Source of the DNA: Stutzerimonas stutzeri
GTDB taxonomy: Bacteria; Pseudomonadota; Gammaproteobacteria; Pseudomonadales; Pseudomonadaceae
Reading direction: 5' to 3'
DNA length: 64,000 bases
NCBI RefSeq assembly: GCF_009789555.1
Contig: NZ_CP046902.1
Location: 1,042,001 to 1,106,000 of the forward strand
Below are positions 1 through 8,241 of this stretch, in pieces. Both the position numbers and the translations under genes were made by a program. Every line of letters starts with the position of its first letter. The first letter of the stretch is position 1. Below the pieces are notes generated by a model. The model was not told the origin of the DNA and made no database searches. It worked only from the letters and a program-made list of their open reading frames with translations.

Positions 1-1099
1 CGGTACGGATCGCTGCCTCGAACTCGTTGACCTTGGTTTCCGCCGGTACCCAGCCCGAGTCGATATGCAGTTGCGCGACCTTGCGGTAGTCGCGTTTGAA
101 GAAAGCCATGAGGTTGCGCGCCAGGTAGTCCTGGTCCTCGGGCGTCAGGCTGCCGACGATGCCGAAATCCACCGCGATGTATTGCGGGTTCCAGGGCTGG
201 TGGGTGCTGACGAAAATATTGCCGGGGTGCATGTCGGCATGGAAGAAGCTGTCGCGAAAGACCTGGGTGAAGAATATCTCCACGCCGCGCTCGGCCAGCT
301 GTTTCATGTCGGTGCGCTGTTCGGCCAGCCGAGCCATGTCGGTCACCGGGACGCCGTAGATGCGCTCCATCACCAGCACCTGGGGGCGGCAGAAATCCCA
401 GTACACCTGGGGAACGTAAAGCAGGGGCGATCCCTGGAAATTACGTTTGAGCTGGCTGGCATTGGCGGCTTCGCGCAGCAGGTCGAGTTCGTCGTAGATG
501 GTCTTGGCGTAATCATCGACGACTTCGACCAGGTGCAGCCGGCGGGCTTCGGTGGAGGCCCTTTCAGCCATCTTGGCGAGCAGGAACAGCCAGGCAATGT
601 CCTGACTGATCACAGGTCGCAGGTTGGGTCGCACGACCTTGACCACCACTTCTTCGCCGCTGCGCAACCTGGCGGCATGGACCTGGGCGACCGAGGCGGA
701 CGCCAGCGGCTTGCTGTCGAATCGTGCAAAGATTTCGCCCACCGGCGCACCCAGTTGGCGCTCGATCAACGCGGTGGCGACCGCCGAGTCGAACGGCGGT
801 ACGCGGTCCTGGAGCATCGCCAGCTCTTCAGCGATGTCCAGCGGCAGCAGGTCGCGACGGGTAGAGAGGATCTGGCCGAACTTGATGAAAATCGGGCCGA
901 GGCCTTCCAGCGCCAAGCGCAGGCGCGCACCACGGGACAGCACCGTGCGACGACGCGGCAGCCAGCGCCAGGGCAGCAGATAGCTGGTCGAGCGCAACCA
1001 CCAGGGCATCGGCAGGTCGAGGATGATGTCGTCCAGGCGGTAGCGAATCACCACCATCAGGATGCGGAACAGGCGTCGGGCGGCGGCGAACAGCTTCAT
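1..1099 (-). CDS. ubiB: UbiB, ubiquinone biosynthesis ADCK-type kinase/ATPase (3' end beyond window)
   Basis: This is an atypical protein-kinase-like ATPase needed for aerobic ubiquinone synthesis, normally held at the inner membrane by C-terminal helices. About 366 N-terminal residues are visible and the end lies beyond the left edge. The family KxGQ motif appears as KFGQ at residues 73-76, followed by the alanine-rich ASASVAQVHAA loop and a catalytic-type FHADMHPGN segment. The start ATG overlaps the ubiJ stop in an ATGA, so translation is probably coupled. It is the last visible gene of the ubiE-ubiJ-ubiB operon. Confidence 0.95.
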   Translation of the reverse strand, partial: MKLFAAARRLFRILMVVIRYRLDDIILDLPMPWWLRSTSYLLPWRWLPRRRTVLSRGARLRLALEGLGPIFIKFGQILSTRRDLLPLDIAEELAMLQDRVPPFDSAVATALIERQLGAPVGEIFARFDSKPLASASVAQVHAARLRSGEEVVVKVVRPNLRPVISQDIAWLFLLAKMAERASTEARRLHLVEVVDDYAKTIYDELDLLREAANASQLKRNFQGSPLLYVPQVYWDFCRPQVLVMERIYGVPVTDMARLAEQRTDMKQLAERGVEIFFTQVFRDSFFHADMHPGNIFVSTHQPWNPQYIAVDFGIVGSLTPEDQDYLARNLMAFFKRDYRKVAQLHIDSGWVPAETKVNEFEAAIRT

Positions 1100-1719
1100 T
1101 CGGGTCGGTCTGGTTTCAGAGATGGGTTGAGCCGCTCGACCCGGGCTTCGAGTCGGTCGAGATCGAGTTTGAGGCGATCGAGTTCAGCGAAGCGGGTTTC
1201 TGCCTCGTCCTTGCCGATCAGTACGCGGGATTCCTCGCTGAGGTAGTCAGCCAGGTCCTGGCGCAGGCTGTCGGCACTCTGTCGCGCCCAGTCGGCCTGC
1301 CGGCGGGCACCCGCCCCGAGCAGATGGGCGCCGACCGGTCCGAGCCAGCGCGACACTTCATACTCCCAGTCCAGCTCAAGGTCCTGCAGTACGTCGGCCA
1401 GGCTCATCAAAGGCGCGCTGTCGCCCTCGATCTCGACGTCCGGGCCATGCAGGATCGCAGTCTTGTTACGGCTGGTGGCCAATCGCAGCAAGCTCGCACC
1501 GGAGGCACGCAAGCGGCAGTCCGGCTCGCTGCCCCAGTCTTCGGCCAGTCTCAGGCCCTCGGCATCGGCAAGAATGAACAGCCGCCACGCCGGTGCCGTG
1601 CAGTCGACCTCGATGATCCGGCCACTGAGGCGGGCGAGGCGCGGCAGGGCAGTCGGGTCCAGACGCAGCACGCGATTGAGGCCGCGTTCGGCTCCGGCCA
1701 GCAGGGCTGCGCGCAGCAT
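1096..1719 (-). CDS. ubiJ: UbiJ, ubiquinone biosynthesis accessory factor (SCP2 domain)
   Basis: UbiJ is a soluble SCP2-type lipid-binding accessory factor that organises late ubiquinone-biosynthesis enzymes. The 207-residue product has an N-terminal SCP2-like region with the feature LEIEG-type stretch VEIEGDSAPLMSLADVL and a charged, probably helical C-terminus (EAETRFAELDRLKLDLDRLEARVERL). It sits between ubiE and ubiB. Its ATG overlaps the ubiE stop and its stop overlaps the ubiB start, the usual order in gammaproteobacteria. Sequence divergence in this family is high, so neighbourhood carries much of the call. Confidence 0.88.
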   Translation of the reverse strand: MLRAALLAGAERGLNRVLRLDPTALPRLARLSGRIIEVDCTAPAWRLFILADAEGLRLAEDWGSEPDCRLRASGASLLRLATSRNKTAILHGPDVEIEGDSAPLMSLADVLQDLELDWEYEVSRWLGPVGAHLLGAGARRQADWARQSADSLRQDLADYLSEESRVLIGKDEAETRFAELDRLKLDLDRLEARVERLNPSLKPDRPE

Positions 1720-2489
1720 CAGGGCTTGATGCCGCGATGCAGGGCGACAATGCCGCCGGTCATGTTGTGGTAGGTAACGCGCTCGAAGCCGGCGTCGACC
1801 ATCATGCCTTTCAGGGTTTCCTGGTCCGGGTGCATGCGGATCGACTCGGCCAGGTAGCGGTAGCTTTCCGAGTCGTTGGTGATCAGCTTGCCCATCATCG
1901 GCAGCAGGCTGAAGGAGTAGGCATCGTAGGCCTTGGAGAACAGCGGGTTGGTCGGCTTGGAAAACTCCAGCACCAGCAACCGGCCGCCGGGCTTGAGTAC
2001 CCGCAGCATCGAGGCGATGGCGTCTTCCTTGTGTGTCACGTTGCGAAGGCCGAAGGCGATGGTGACCACATCGAAATGGTTGTCGGGGAAGGGCAGCTTC
2101 TCGGCATCGGCCTGGACGAATTTCACGTTGCCCGCCACGCCCTTGTCGAGCAGCCGGTCGCGGCCGACCTTGAGCATCGAGGCGTTGATGTCCGCGAGCA
2201 CCACTTCACCGGTCGGACCGACGATGCGAGAGAACTGGCGCGTCAGGTCACCGGTGCCGCCGGCGATGTCCAGCACCCGGTTGCCGTGCCGCACGCCGGA
2301 CAGCTCGATGGTGAAGCGCTTCCACAGACGATGCACGCCTGCCGACATCAGGTCGTTCATCAGGTCGTATTTGGCGGCCACGGAATGGAACACCTCGGCC
2401 ACCTTCTGCGCTTTCTCGCTCTCCGGCACGTTCTTGTAGCCGAAGTGGGTGGTGGGCTCTGCGTCATGCTCTTTGCGAGGATCGGTCAT
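1719..2489 (-). CDS. ubiE: UbiE, demethylmenaquinone/2-methoxy-6-polyprenyl-benzoquinol C-methyltransferase
   Basis: This is the SAM-dependent C-methyltransferase of ubiquinone (and menaquinone) synthesis. The class I fold motif is visible as VLDIAGGTGDLT, with a UbiE signature near VLKPGGRLLVLEFSKP and the C-terminal NMTGGIVALHRGIKP typical of UbiE. I chose the ATG at 2489 (MTDPRKEHD, 256 aa) because it matches the usual Pseudomonas N-terminus. An in-frame ATG at 2519 would add ten residues and cannot be excluded, because neither start has a strong ribosome-binding site. It is the first gene of the ubiEJB operon. Confidence 0.95.
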   Translation of the reverse strand: MTDPRKEHDAEPTTHFGYKNVPESEKAQKVAEVFHSVAAKYDLMNDLMSAGVHRLWKRFTIELSGVRHGNRVLDIAGGTGDLTRQFSRIVGPTGEVVLADINASMLKVGRDRLLDKGVAGNVKFVQADAEKLPFPDNHFDVVTIAFGLRNVTHKEDAIASMLRVLKPGGRLLVLEFSKPTNPLFSKAYDAYSFSLLPMMGKLITNDSESYRYLAESIRMHPDQETLKGMMVDAGFERVTYHNMTGGIVALHRGIKP

Positions 2490-2706
2490 GTCACTGTCAC
2501 CGGAAGAATGTGTCGGCATTCTAAACCTAATTGAGGGTAAAGCCGATAAACGCGCCGGCGCTGGACGAGTGGCCGATACCCACGGCTCGGCACAGGCCGG
2601 GCGATGGCCACGCGTTGCGACATCGGGTCGCCCGACGCAGGGTTCGATCGCTGCGCCGCGCGGATGCCGAGCGGCTGTGCGGGAACGCCGTCAGCCGCGT
2701 CTTTGT

Positions 2707-2712
2707 TATAGT
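2707..2712 (+). promoter_or_regulatory. Putative -10 element for the PHA-granule-type gene
   Basis: The hexamer TATAGT lies 35 bases before the start codon at 2747 in the gap shared with the divergent ubiE. No convincing -35 element is seen at the right spacing, so this is only a candidate. Confidence 0.3.
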
Positions 2713-2746
2713 GCGCGCCTTTTTCGGCCCGCAGCCAGGAGTCGCC

Positions 2747-3025
2747 ATGGCCCGCATCATCGTTGAGCGTACCCACCGCCTTGGCCGAGACGCCGCGCGG
2801 GAGAAAGCCGAGCAGTTGGCCGCGAAACTGGCGAACGATTACGGCGTGCGCTGCGAATGGCACGGCGATGTGTTGAAGGTGCGCCGCAGCGGAGCGGACG
2901 GCCATATCGAGGTCGGCCAGGACCGCGTCCGGGTTCTGCTGAACCTTGGGCTGTTGTTGTCGGCGATGGGCAGCAGCATCCAGGGCCAGATCGAACGCGC
3001 GCTGGACACGGCGCTGCAAGCCTGA
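2747..3025 (+). CDS. Polyhydroxyalkanoic acid system family protein (PHA_gran_rgn)
   Basis: This 92-residue basic protein (MARIIVERTHRLGRDAAREKAEQLA onward) belongs to the family called putative polyhydroxyalkanoic acid system proteins, found beside pha genes in pseudomonads. Its biochemical role is not established. The start is supported by AGGAG about five bases upstream of the ATG. No pha synthase, depolymerase or phasin gene is nearby: the next gene, convergent, ends only 21 bases away. It may act on something other than PHA granules, or serve pha genes located elsewhere. Confidence 0.75.
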   Translation: MARIIVERTHRLGRDAAREKAEQLAAKLANDYGVRCEWHGDVLKVRRSGADGHIEVGQDRVRVLLNLGLLLSAMGSSIQGQIERALDTALQA

Positions 3026-3046
3026 ACCCGGCCAGTCGCGAAGCGC

Positions 3047-3421
3047 TCAGAGCATCAGCTTGACCGGCGAGATGTCCGGGTCACGCGATTTTCCATCGCG
3101 CGCCAGGGCGGCGAGGTATTCATCCCAGATCTGTTGCTGATGGGTCGCCAGGTGATGCAGATAATCCCAGGTGTACAGGCCGCTGTCGTGGCCGTCGCTG
3201 AATGTCAGTTTCAGTGCGTATTGGCCTGCGGGCTCGATCCCTTCCAGCGCGACGTTGATCTTGCCGGTTTGCAGAATGGGGTTGCCATGGCCCTGAACTT
3301 CCGCCGAAGGCGAGTTCACCCGCAGAAATTCCGCTGGCAGGACGTAGCGCTGGTCGGGGCCGTATTCCAGCTCCAGCGTTTTCGATGCTCGGTGCAGTTT
3401 GACCGCAGTGGGGATGCGCAT
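3047..3421 (-). CDS. DUF971 (gamma-butyrobetaine hydroxylase-like N-terminal) protein
   Basis: This 124-residue protein consists of one DUF971 domain. It shows the family pattern of an early LEYGPDQRYVLPAEFLRVNSPSAE stretch followed by GLYTWDYLHHLA. The start at 3421 is preceded by GGAG at good spacing, whereas ATGs further upstream lack one. It lies downstream of hslU on the same strand, a conserved Pseudomonas arrangement. Proteins of this family are small and of uncertain function; some have been linked to iron-sulfur cluster handling, but nothing in this sequence proves that. Confidence 0.8.
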   Translation of the reverse strand: MRIPTAVKLHRASKTLELEYGPDQRYVLPAEFLRVNSPSAEVQGHGNPILQTGKINVALEGIEPAGQYALKLTFSDGHDSGLYTWDYLHHLATHQQQIWDEYLAALARDGKSRDPDISPVKLML

Positions 3422-3507
3422 CGGTGACTCCATATGAGCGTGAAGCAAGACGCTGAAAGCCGAAGCCGTGCGGCTCGCAAATCTAAGGCGTCAGCCTTCG
3501 AACCGAC

Positions 3508-3537
3508 CTGGGCGCGCAACGGGTGCGCGTCCCAGGC
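3508..3537. other. GC-rich hairpin between hslU and the DUF971 gene
   Basis: An inverted repeat (CCTGGGCGCGCA and, on the other arm, TGCGCGTCCCAGG with one mismatch) could fold in the transcript. It has no T-run on either side, so it is not a standard terminator. It could stabilise the 3' end of the hslU message. Confidence 0.4.
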
Positions 3538-3560
3538 TTGCTGCGGGTTCCAGCTGCTGT

Positions 3561-4904
3561 TTAAAGAATATACCGCGACAGGTCTTCATCCTCGGCGAGC
3601 TCGCCGAGGTGGCTGTTGACGTAGGCGGTGTCGATGCGGATCGGCTCGCCGTTCTGCTGCCCGGCCAGATCGCCGGCACTGAACGAGACTTCCTCCAGCA
3701 GGCGCTCAAGCAGCGTATGCAGGCGGCGAGCACCGATGTTCTCGGTCTTCTCGTTGACCTGCCAGGCAATCTCGGCCAGGCGCTTGATGCCGTCTTCGGT
3801 GAATTCGATGCCCAGCCCCTCGGTCTTCAGCAGCTCGCGGTACTGCTCGGTGAGCGAGGCGTGCGGCTCGGTCAGGATCCGCTCGAAGTCTTCCGGCGAC
3901 AGCGCCTTGAGTTCGACGCGAATCGGCAGGCGACCCTGCAGCTCCGGTACCAGATCGCTGGGCTTGGACAGATGGAAAGCACCGCTGGCGATGAACAGAA
4001 TGTGATCGGTCTTGACCATGCCAAGCTTGGTATTGACCGTGCTGCCTTCGATCAGCGGCAACAGGTCGCGCTGCACGCCTTCGCGGGACACATCCGCGCC
4101 GCCGGTATTGCCGCGCTTGGCGACCTTGTCGATCTCGTCGATGAAGACGATCCCGTTCTGCTCCACCGCTTCGAGGGCGCGGCCTTTGAGTTCTTCTTCG
4201 TTCACCAGGCGGGCCGCTTCCTCGTCGCGCACCAGCTTGAGCGCGTCCTTGATCTTCAACTTGCGGCTCTTTTTCTTGCCCTTGCCCATGTTGGAGAACA
4301 GATTCTGCAACTGGCTGGTCATCTCCTCCATGCCCGGCGGCGCCATGATTTCCACGCCACCCGGGTTATCGGCGACCTCGATGTCGATTTCCTTTTCGTC
4401 CAGCTGGCCCTCGCGCAGGCGCTTGCGGAACAGTTGGCGCGTGTTGGAATCGCTGCTTTGTACGGGCTCCTCGCTGAAACCGACCGGGCGTGCCTGCGGC
4501 AACAACGCGTCGAGAATGCGTTCTTCTGCGGCATCCTCGGCGCGATGGCGCATCTTGCCAACTTCCTGTTCGCGCATCATTTTCAAGGCAGCGTCGGCCA
4601 GATCCCGGATGATCGATTCAACATCGCGACCGACATAGCCCACCTCGGTGAACTTGGTCGCTTCTACCTTGATGAACGGCGCGTTGGCCAGCTTGGCCAG
4701 GCGGCGCGCGATTTCGGTCTTGCCGACACCGGTCGGACCGATCATCAGAATGTTCTTTGGCGTGACTTCCGGGCGCAGCTCGGCGGACAGCTGCATGCGC
4801 CGCCAACGGTTGCGCAGGGCGATGGCGACGGCACGCTTGGCGTCGTCCTGGCCGATGATATGGCGGTTGAGTTCGTGGACGATCTCGCGAGGCGTCATGG
4901 ACAT
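3561..4904 (-). CDS. hslU: HslU, ATPase subunit of the HslUV protease
   Basis: HslU is the AAA+ unfoldase that feeds substrates into the HslV peptidase in the cytoplasm. The 447-residue protein has Walker A GPTGVGKT at residues 56-63, Walker B-type GIVFIDEIDK, and a C-terminal tail EDEDLSRYIL of the kind that docks in and activates HslV. The start at 4904 (MSMTPREIVHELN) matches the family and has GGAG upstream; the open frame continues upstream only through the palindromic spacer. hslV lies upstream, separated by an unusually long 173-base gap. Heat-shock regulation is expected for the family, but I could not pick a promoter. Confidence 0.97.
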   Translation of the reverse strand: MSMTPREIVHELNRHIIGQDDAKRAVAIALRNRWRRMQLSAELRPEVTPKNILMIGPTGVGKTEIARRLAKLANAPFIKVEATKFTEVGYVGRDVESIIRDLADAALKMMREQEVGKMRHRAEDAAEERILDALLPQARPVGFSEEPVQSSDSNTRQLFRKRLREGQLDEKEIDIEVADNPGGVEIMAPPGMEEMTSQLQNLFSNMGKGKKKSRKLKIKDALKLVRDEEAARLVNEEELKGRALEAVEQNGIVFIDEIDKVAKRGNTGGADVSREGVQRDLLPLIEGSTVNTKLGMVKTDHILFIASGAFHLSKPSDLVPELQGRLPIRVELKALSPEDFERILTEPHASLTEQYRELLKTEGLGIEFTEDGIKRLAEIAWQVNEKTENIGARRLHTLLERLLEEVSFSAGDLAGQQNGEPIRIDTAYVNSHLGELAEDEDLSRYIL

Positions 4905-4954
4905 TTTTTCGTTACTCCCGAAGCTGGGCAGGATACAAACAGGCCACTTGAAAT

Positions 4955-5060
4955 ACGTAGGCGAGGCCGGCAAGACGAGGCAAAAACACGCGAGGAAGCG
5001 GGGTTTAATCTAAATGAGCTTTCCGAGCGTGTTTTTAACGATGGTTGCCAACGCCGCTAG
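4955..5060. repeat. Long imperfect palindrome in the hslV-hslU gap
   Basis: The gap holds a perfect 10-base inverted repeat, AAAAACACGC at 4982-4991 against GCGTGTTTTT at 5027-5036. Outer arms GGCAA (4969-4973) and TTGCC (5045-5049) extend it into a roughly 80-base imperfect hairpin. It lies inside the hslVU transcript. Its look is that of a short dispersed intergenic repeat of stutzeri-group genomes, but I recall this only from memory and see one copy here. Confidence 0.6.
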
Positions 5061-5077
5061 TTTTTTCATCGGCCTGC

Positions 5078-5614
5078 TCAGATCGCGCTGTCCAACTCCT
5101 CGATGGTCAGGTTCTGGTTGGTGAAGACGCAAATGGTGCCGGCAATGTTCAGCGCGGTTTCGGCGATATCCTGCGCCGACATGTCGTCGCCGCCTTTCTG
5201 CAAGAGCGCCAGTGCGGCGGCCTGGGCGAAGCCACCACCGGAGCCCATGGCGATCAGGTCGTGTTCCGGCTGCACCACGTCGCCGTTGCCGGTGATGATC
5301 AACGATGCGTCCTTGTTGGCCACGGCGAGCATGGCTTCCAGACGGCTGAGGGAGCGGTCGGTCCGCCAGTCCTTGGCCAGTTCGACGGCGGCACGGACGA
5401 GATGCCCCTGGTGTTTTTCCAACTGCCCTTCGAACCGTTCGAAGAGTGTGAAGGCGTCGGCGGTGGCGCCCGCGAAGCCGGCCAGGACCTGACCGTGATA
5501 GAGGCGCCGGACCTTTTTGGCGTTGCCTTTCATGACGGTATTACCCAGGGAAACCTGGCCGTCGCCGCCCATGACGACTTTGCCGTTGCGGCGCACTGAA
5601 ACGATGGTGGTCAA
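5078..5614 (-). CDS. hslV: HslV, threonine peptidase subunit of HslUV
   Basis: HslV forms the proteolytic core of the HslUV complex. The 178-residue protein reads (M)TTIVSVRRNGKVVMGGDGQVSLGNTV, so removal of the initiator methionine exposes the catalytic N-terminal threonine. The correct start is a TTG at 5614 with GGAG about eight bases upstream; an ATG-only gene caller would extend the gene and bury the threonine. The family stretch GFAGATADAFTLFERFEGQLE is intact. It is the first gene of hslVU. Confidence 0.97.
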   Translation of the reverse strand: MTTIVSVRRNGKVVMGGDGQVSLGNTVMKGNAKKVRRLYHGQVLAGFAGATADAFTLFERFEGQLEKHQGHLVRAAVELAKDWRTDRSLSRLEAMLAVANKDASLIITGNGDVVQPEHDLIAMGSGGGFAQAAALALLQKGGDDMSAQDIAETALNIAGTICVFTNQNLTIEELDSAI

Positions 5615-5747
5615 GGGAAAATCTCCACGCAGCGGGGCGATGAATGCCCGAATGCGCTTGATATGGGGGACGCTGTCACGCATTTCAACCGGCGCGCGGG
5701 ATTCAACCCACGCGGCGGCATGCCATTGGGCGCGGCCAAATGGCCCC

Positions 5748-8111
5748 TCAGGCGGCGCCGCGGTTCGCCGGCGGGTTCGGTTCGGCGGGCACGCTGGGGT
5801 CGTCGCTGAAGGCAATGACCTTGCGCAGGCGCACCGGGATCGATTTGGCCGCCGGCACCTTGCTGCGTTTGGCATGGTGCCAGACCGGCAGCAACGCGTT
5901 GCATTCGGGGTAGTAACCGGCGCAGCAGCCTTCGGGGATGTTGTAGGCCGTTACGCGCAACGGTCCGACGGCGCGATGCACGCCATCGTCTACCACCGTG
6001 ACCGCTTGGATCTTGTCGCCTTCGGCCAGCCCGAGGCGAGCCATGTCATTGCTGTTCATCAGCACGACCGCGCGTGTGCCCTGGATGCCCCGGAAGCGAT
6101 CGTTGTAGCCGTAGACGGTGGTATTGAACTGGTCGTTGCTGCGCAGCGTCATCAGTTGCAGTACGTCGCGCTGCTCGTGACCGCCTTGTTCGGTATCGGG
6201 ATCTTCGGCCAGCGTCGACGGCAGGATGAAATTGGCCTTGCCGCTCTCGGTCGCCCACTCGCGTTTGCTTGCGCCCAGTGGTCGATGGAATCCGCCGGGC
6301 TCCATCATGCGGACATTGAAGTCGTGGAATATCTCCGGATAGCTTTCGGCGATGGCGTTGCGGACCAGGCCGTAGTCACCGACCCAGGCGTCCCAGTCGA
6401 GGTGCGGATTGGCAGCCAGCGTGGCCTTGGCCAGCCGCGCGACGATGGCCGGCTCCGACAACAGCCGTTCGTCCGCCGGCTCGGCCACGCCCCGCCAGGC
6501 GCGAATGCAGCCGGTGCTGTCTTCGGTGGTGTTGCGTTGCTCACCGGTGGCCTGGCGATCGATTTCAGTACGGCCCAGGCAGGGCAGGATATACGACACC
6601 TTTCCGGTAATCAGGTGGCTGCGGTTGAGTTTGGTTGAAATCTGTACCGAAAGTTGCAGGTTGCGCCAGGCCGGCTCCATCTGCAGGGTGTCGGGCACCG
6701 CCCTGACGAAGTTACCGCCCATGGCGATGAAGCCCTTGATCTTGCCGGCCAGGATGCCTTCGCAGGCTTCGACGGTGTTGACCCCATCGTCGCTCGGCGG
6801 CTCGAAACCGAACTGGCGGCGCAAATTGTCGGTTGGCACCTTTTCGGCTTTCTCGGTGATGCCGACGGTTCGCTGGCCCTGGACGTTCGAATGGCCGCGT
6901 ACGGGCAGGATGCCGGCGCCTTCCTTGCCCATGTTGCCGCGTAACAGCAACAGGTTGACCAGCATCTGGATGGCCTCGACGCCGTGGCGGTGCTGCGTCA
7001 GCCCCATGCCATAGGCTGCCACCACGCGCTTGCAGCTGGCGTAGCTGACCGCGGCGGCCTCCATCGCACTGCGGCTCAGGCCGGATCGGCGTTCCAACAC
7101 CGGCCAGCTGTACCCGACCATGCGCGCCTTGAACGCTTCGAAGCCGTGGGTGTGTTCTTCGATGAAGGCCCTATCGAGCACACCAGGTCGTCCGGCGGCC
7201 ACCGCGGCGGCGTCCATATCGAAAAGCGCCTTGCACATGCCCGATATCGCAGCGATGTCGCCGCCGATCTTGAGCTGGTGATACTGCGTGCTGATTTTGG
7301 TTTCGTCCGGCGTCAGCATTTCTCGCGGTGACTGCGGATTGACGAAACGCTCCAGGCCGCGTTCGCGGATCGGATTGAAGGTGATGATCGGTGCGCCGCG
7401 CTCACGGGCCTGTTGCAGGTCATGCAGCATGCGCGGGCTGCAGGTGCCGGTGTTCTGGCCGAAGAACAGCATGCCGTCCATCTTCTCCAGGTCGTTCAGC
7501 GTGACCGTCGCCACCGGGACGCCGATGCTTTCCGGCAGGGCGACGGACGAACTCTCGTGGCACATATTGGAGCTGTCCGGCAGGTTGTTGGTGCCGTACA
7601 TGCGGGCCAGTAGCGCGTACATGTAGGCGGTTTCCAGCGACGCGCGCCCGGACATGTAGAAGACCACCTCGTTGGGGTCGGCCATGGCCTTGAGCGTACG
7701 GCCAATTTCTTCGAAAGCCTGATCCCAGCTGACTGGCTGATACCTGTCGCTGGCCGGATCGTAACGCAAGGGGTGGGTCAGCCGGCCCTGTTGCTCAAGA
7801 TCGAAGTCGGTCCAGTTCAGCAGCTCGCTGACGGTATGGCGGTGGAAGAATTCAGGGCCGCAGCGGCGACTGGTATTTTCCCACGCGGTCGCCTTTGCGC
7901 CGTTTTCGCAGAATGACAAGGGGCGCGACGGGTGCGGTTTGGCCCAGGCGCAACTGACGCAGGCGAAGCCGTCGATGGGCTTGTTCTGCTTGAGCAGCAG
8001 TGAGGCGCCCGTGAGCGGAATCTTTTCGCGGATGAGGATATTGGCGACCGAATAGGCCGAGCCCCAGCCGCCTGAAGGCGCGTCGTAGGGTTTGAACGTT
8101 GGCTGGCTCAC
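5748..8111 (-). CDS. FdhF/YdeP family molybdopterin oxidoreductase
   Basis: This 787-residue protein is related to the catalytic subunit of formate dehydrogenase but belongs to the YdeP-like branch, whose substrate is unknown (E. coli ydeP is linked to acid resistance). Cysteines at 51, 54 and 68 (CVSC...FCENGAKA) are all that is visible of the N-terminal cluster site. The motif SNMCHESSSVALPESIG at about 181-197 matches the family's cofactor region. The C-terminal part resembles a molybdopterin-dinucleotide-binding domain. No electron-transfer subunit or fdhD is adjacent and no Tat signal is seen, so it is probably a cytoplasmic orphan subunit. Confidence 0.85.
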   Translation of the reverse strand: MSQPTFKPYDAPSGGWGSAYSVANILIREKIPLTGASLLLKQNKPIDGFACVSCAWAKPHPSRPLSFCENGAKATAWENTSRRCGPEFFHRHTVSELLNWTDFDLEQQGRLTHPLRYDPASDRYQPVSWDQAFEEIGRTLKAMADPNEVVFYMSGRASLETAYMYALLARMYGTNNLPDSSNMCHESSSVALPESIGVPVATVTLNDLEKMDGMLFFGQNTGTCSPRMLHDLQQARERGAPIITFNPIRERGLERFVNPQSPREMLTPDETKISTQYHQLKIGGDIAAISGMCKALFDMDAAAVAAGRPGVLDRAFIEEHTHGFEAFKARMVGYSWPVLERRSGLSRSAMEAAAVSYASCKRVVAAYGMGLTQHRHGVEAIQMLVNLLLLRGNMGKEGAGILPVRGHSNVQGQRTVGITEKAEKVPTDNLRRQFGFEPPSDDGVNTVEACEGILAGKIKGFIAMGGNFVRAVPDTLQMEPAWRNLQLSVQISTKLNRSHLITGKVSYILPCLGRTEIDRQATGEQRNTTEDSTGCIRAWRGVAEPADERLLSEPAIVARLAKATLAANPHLDWDAWVGDYGLVRNAIAESYPEIFHDFNVRMMEPGGFHRPLGASKREWATESGKANFILPSTLAEDPDTEQGGHEQRDVLQLMTLRSNDQFNTTVYGYNDRFRGIQGTRAVVLMNSNDMARLGLAEGDKIQAVTVVDDGVHRAVGPLRVTAYNIPEGCCAGYYPECNALLPVWHHAKRSKVPAAKSIPVRLRKVIAFSDDPSVPAEPNPPANRGAA

Positions 8112-8241
8112 GTCGTACTCCTGTGCCTTGTCGCGGATGCCGTGGCGACGAGTCTCTTGTTACGACGCAGAGCCGTGGCGGATCGTTCAACCTTGCGGAT
8201 GACAGGGACATTTGCCGGTCGAGCGGGTGCCAGCCGACTCT

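Noticed and set aside
4905..4973. N-terminal extension of HslU
   Set aside because: The added 23 residues come from the palindromic spacer, and the ATG at 4904 has a ribosome-binding site and matches the family.
5615..5875. N-terminal extension of HslV from an upstream ATG
   Set aside because: It would bury the catalytic N-terminal threonine; the TTG at 5614 has a good ribosome-binding site.
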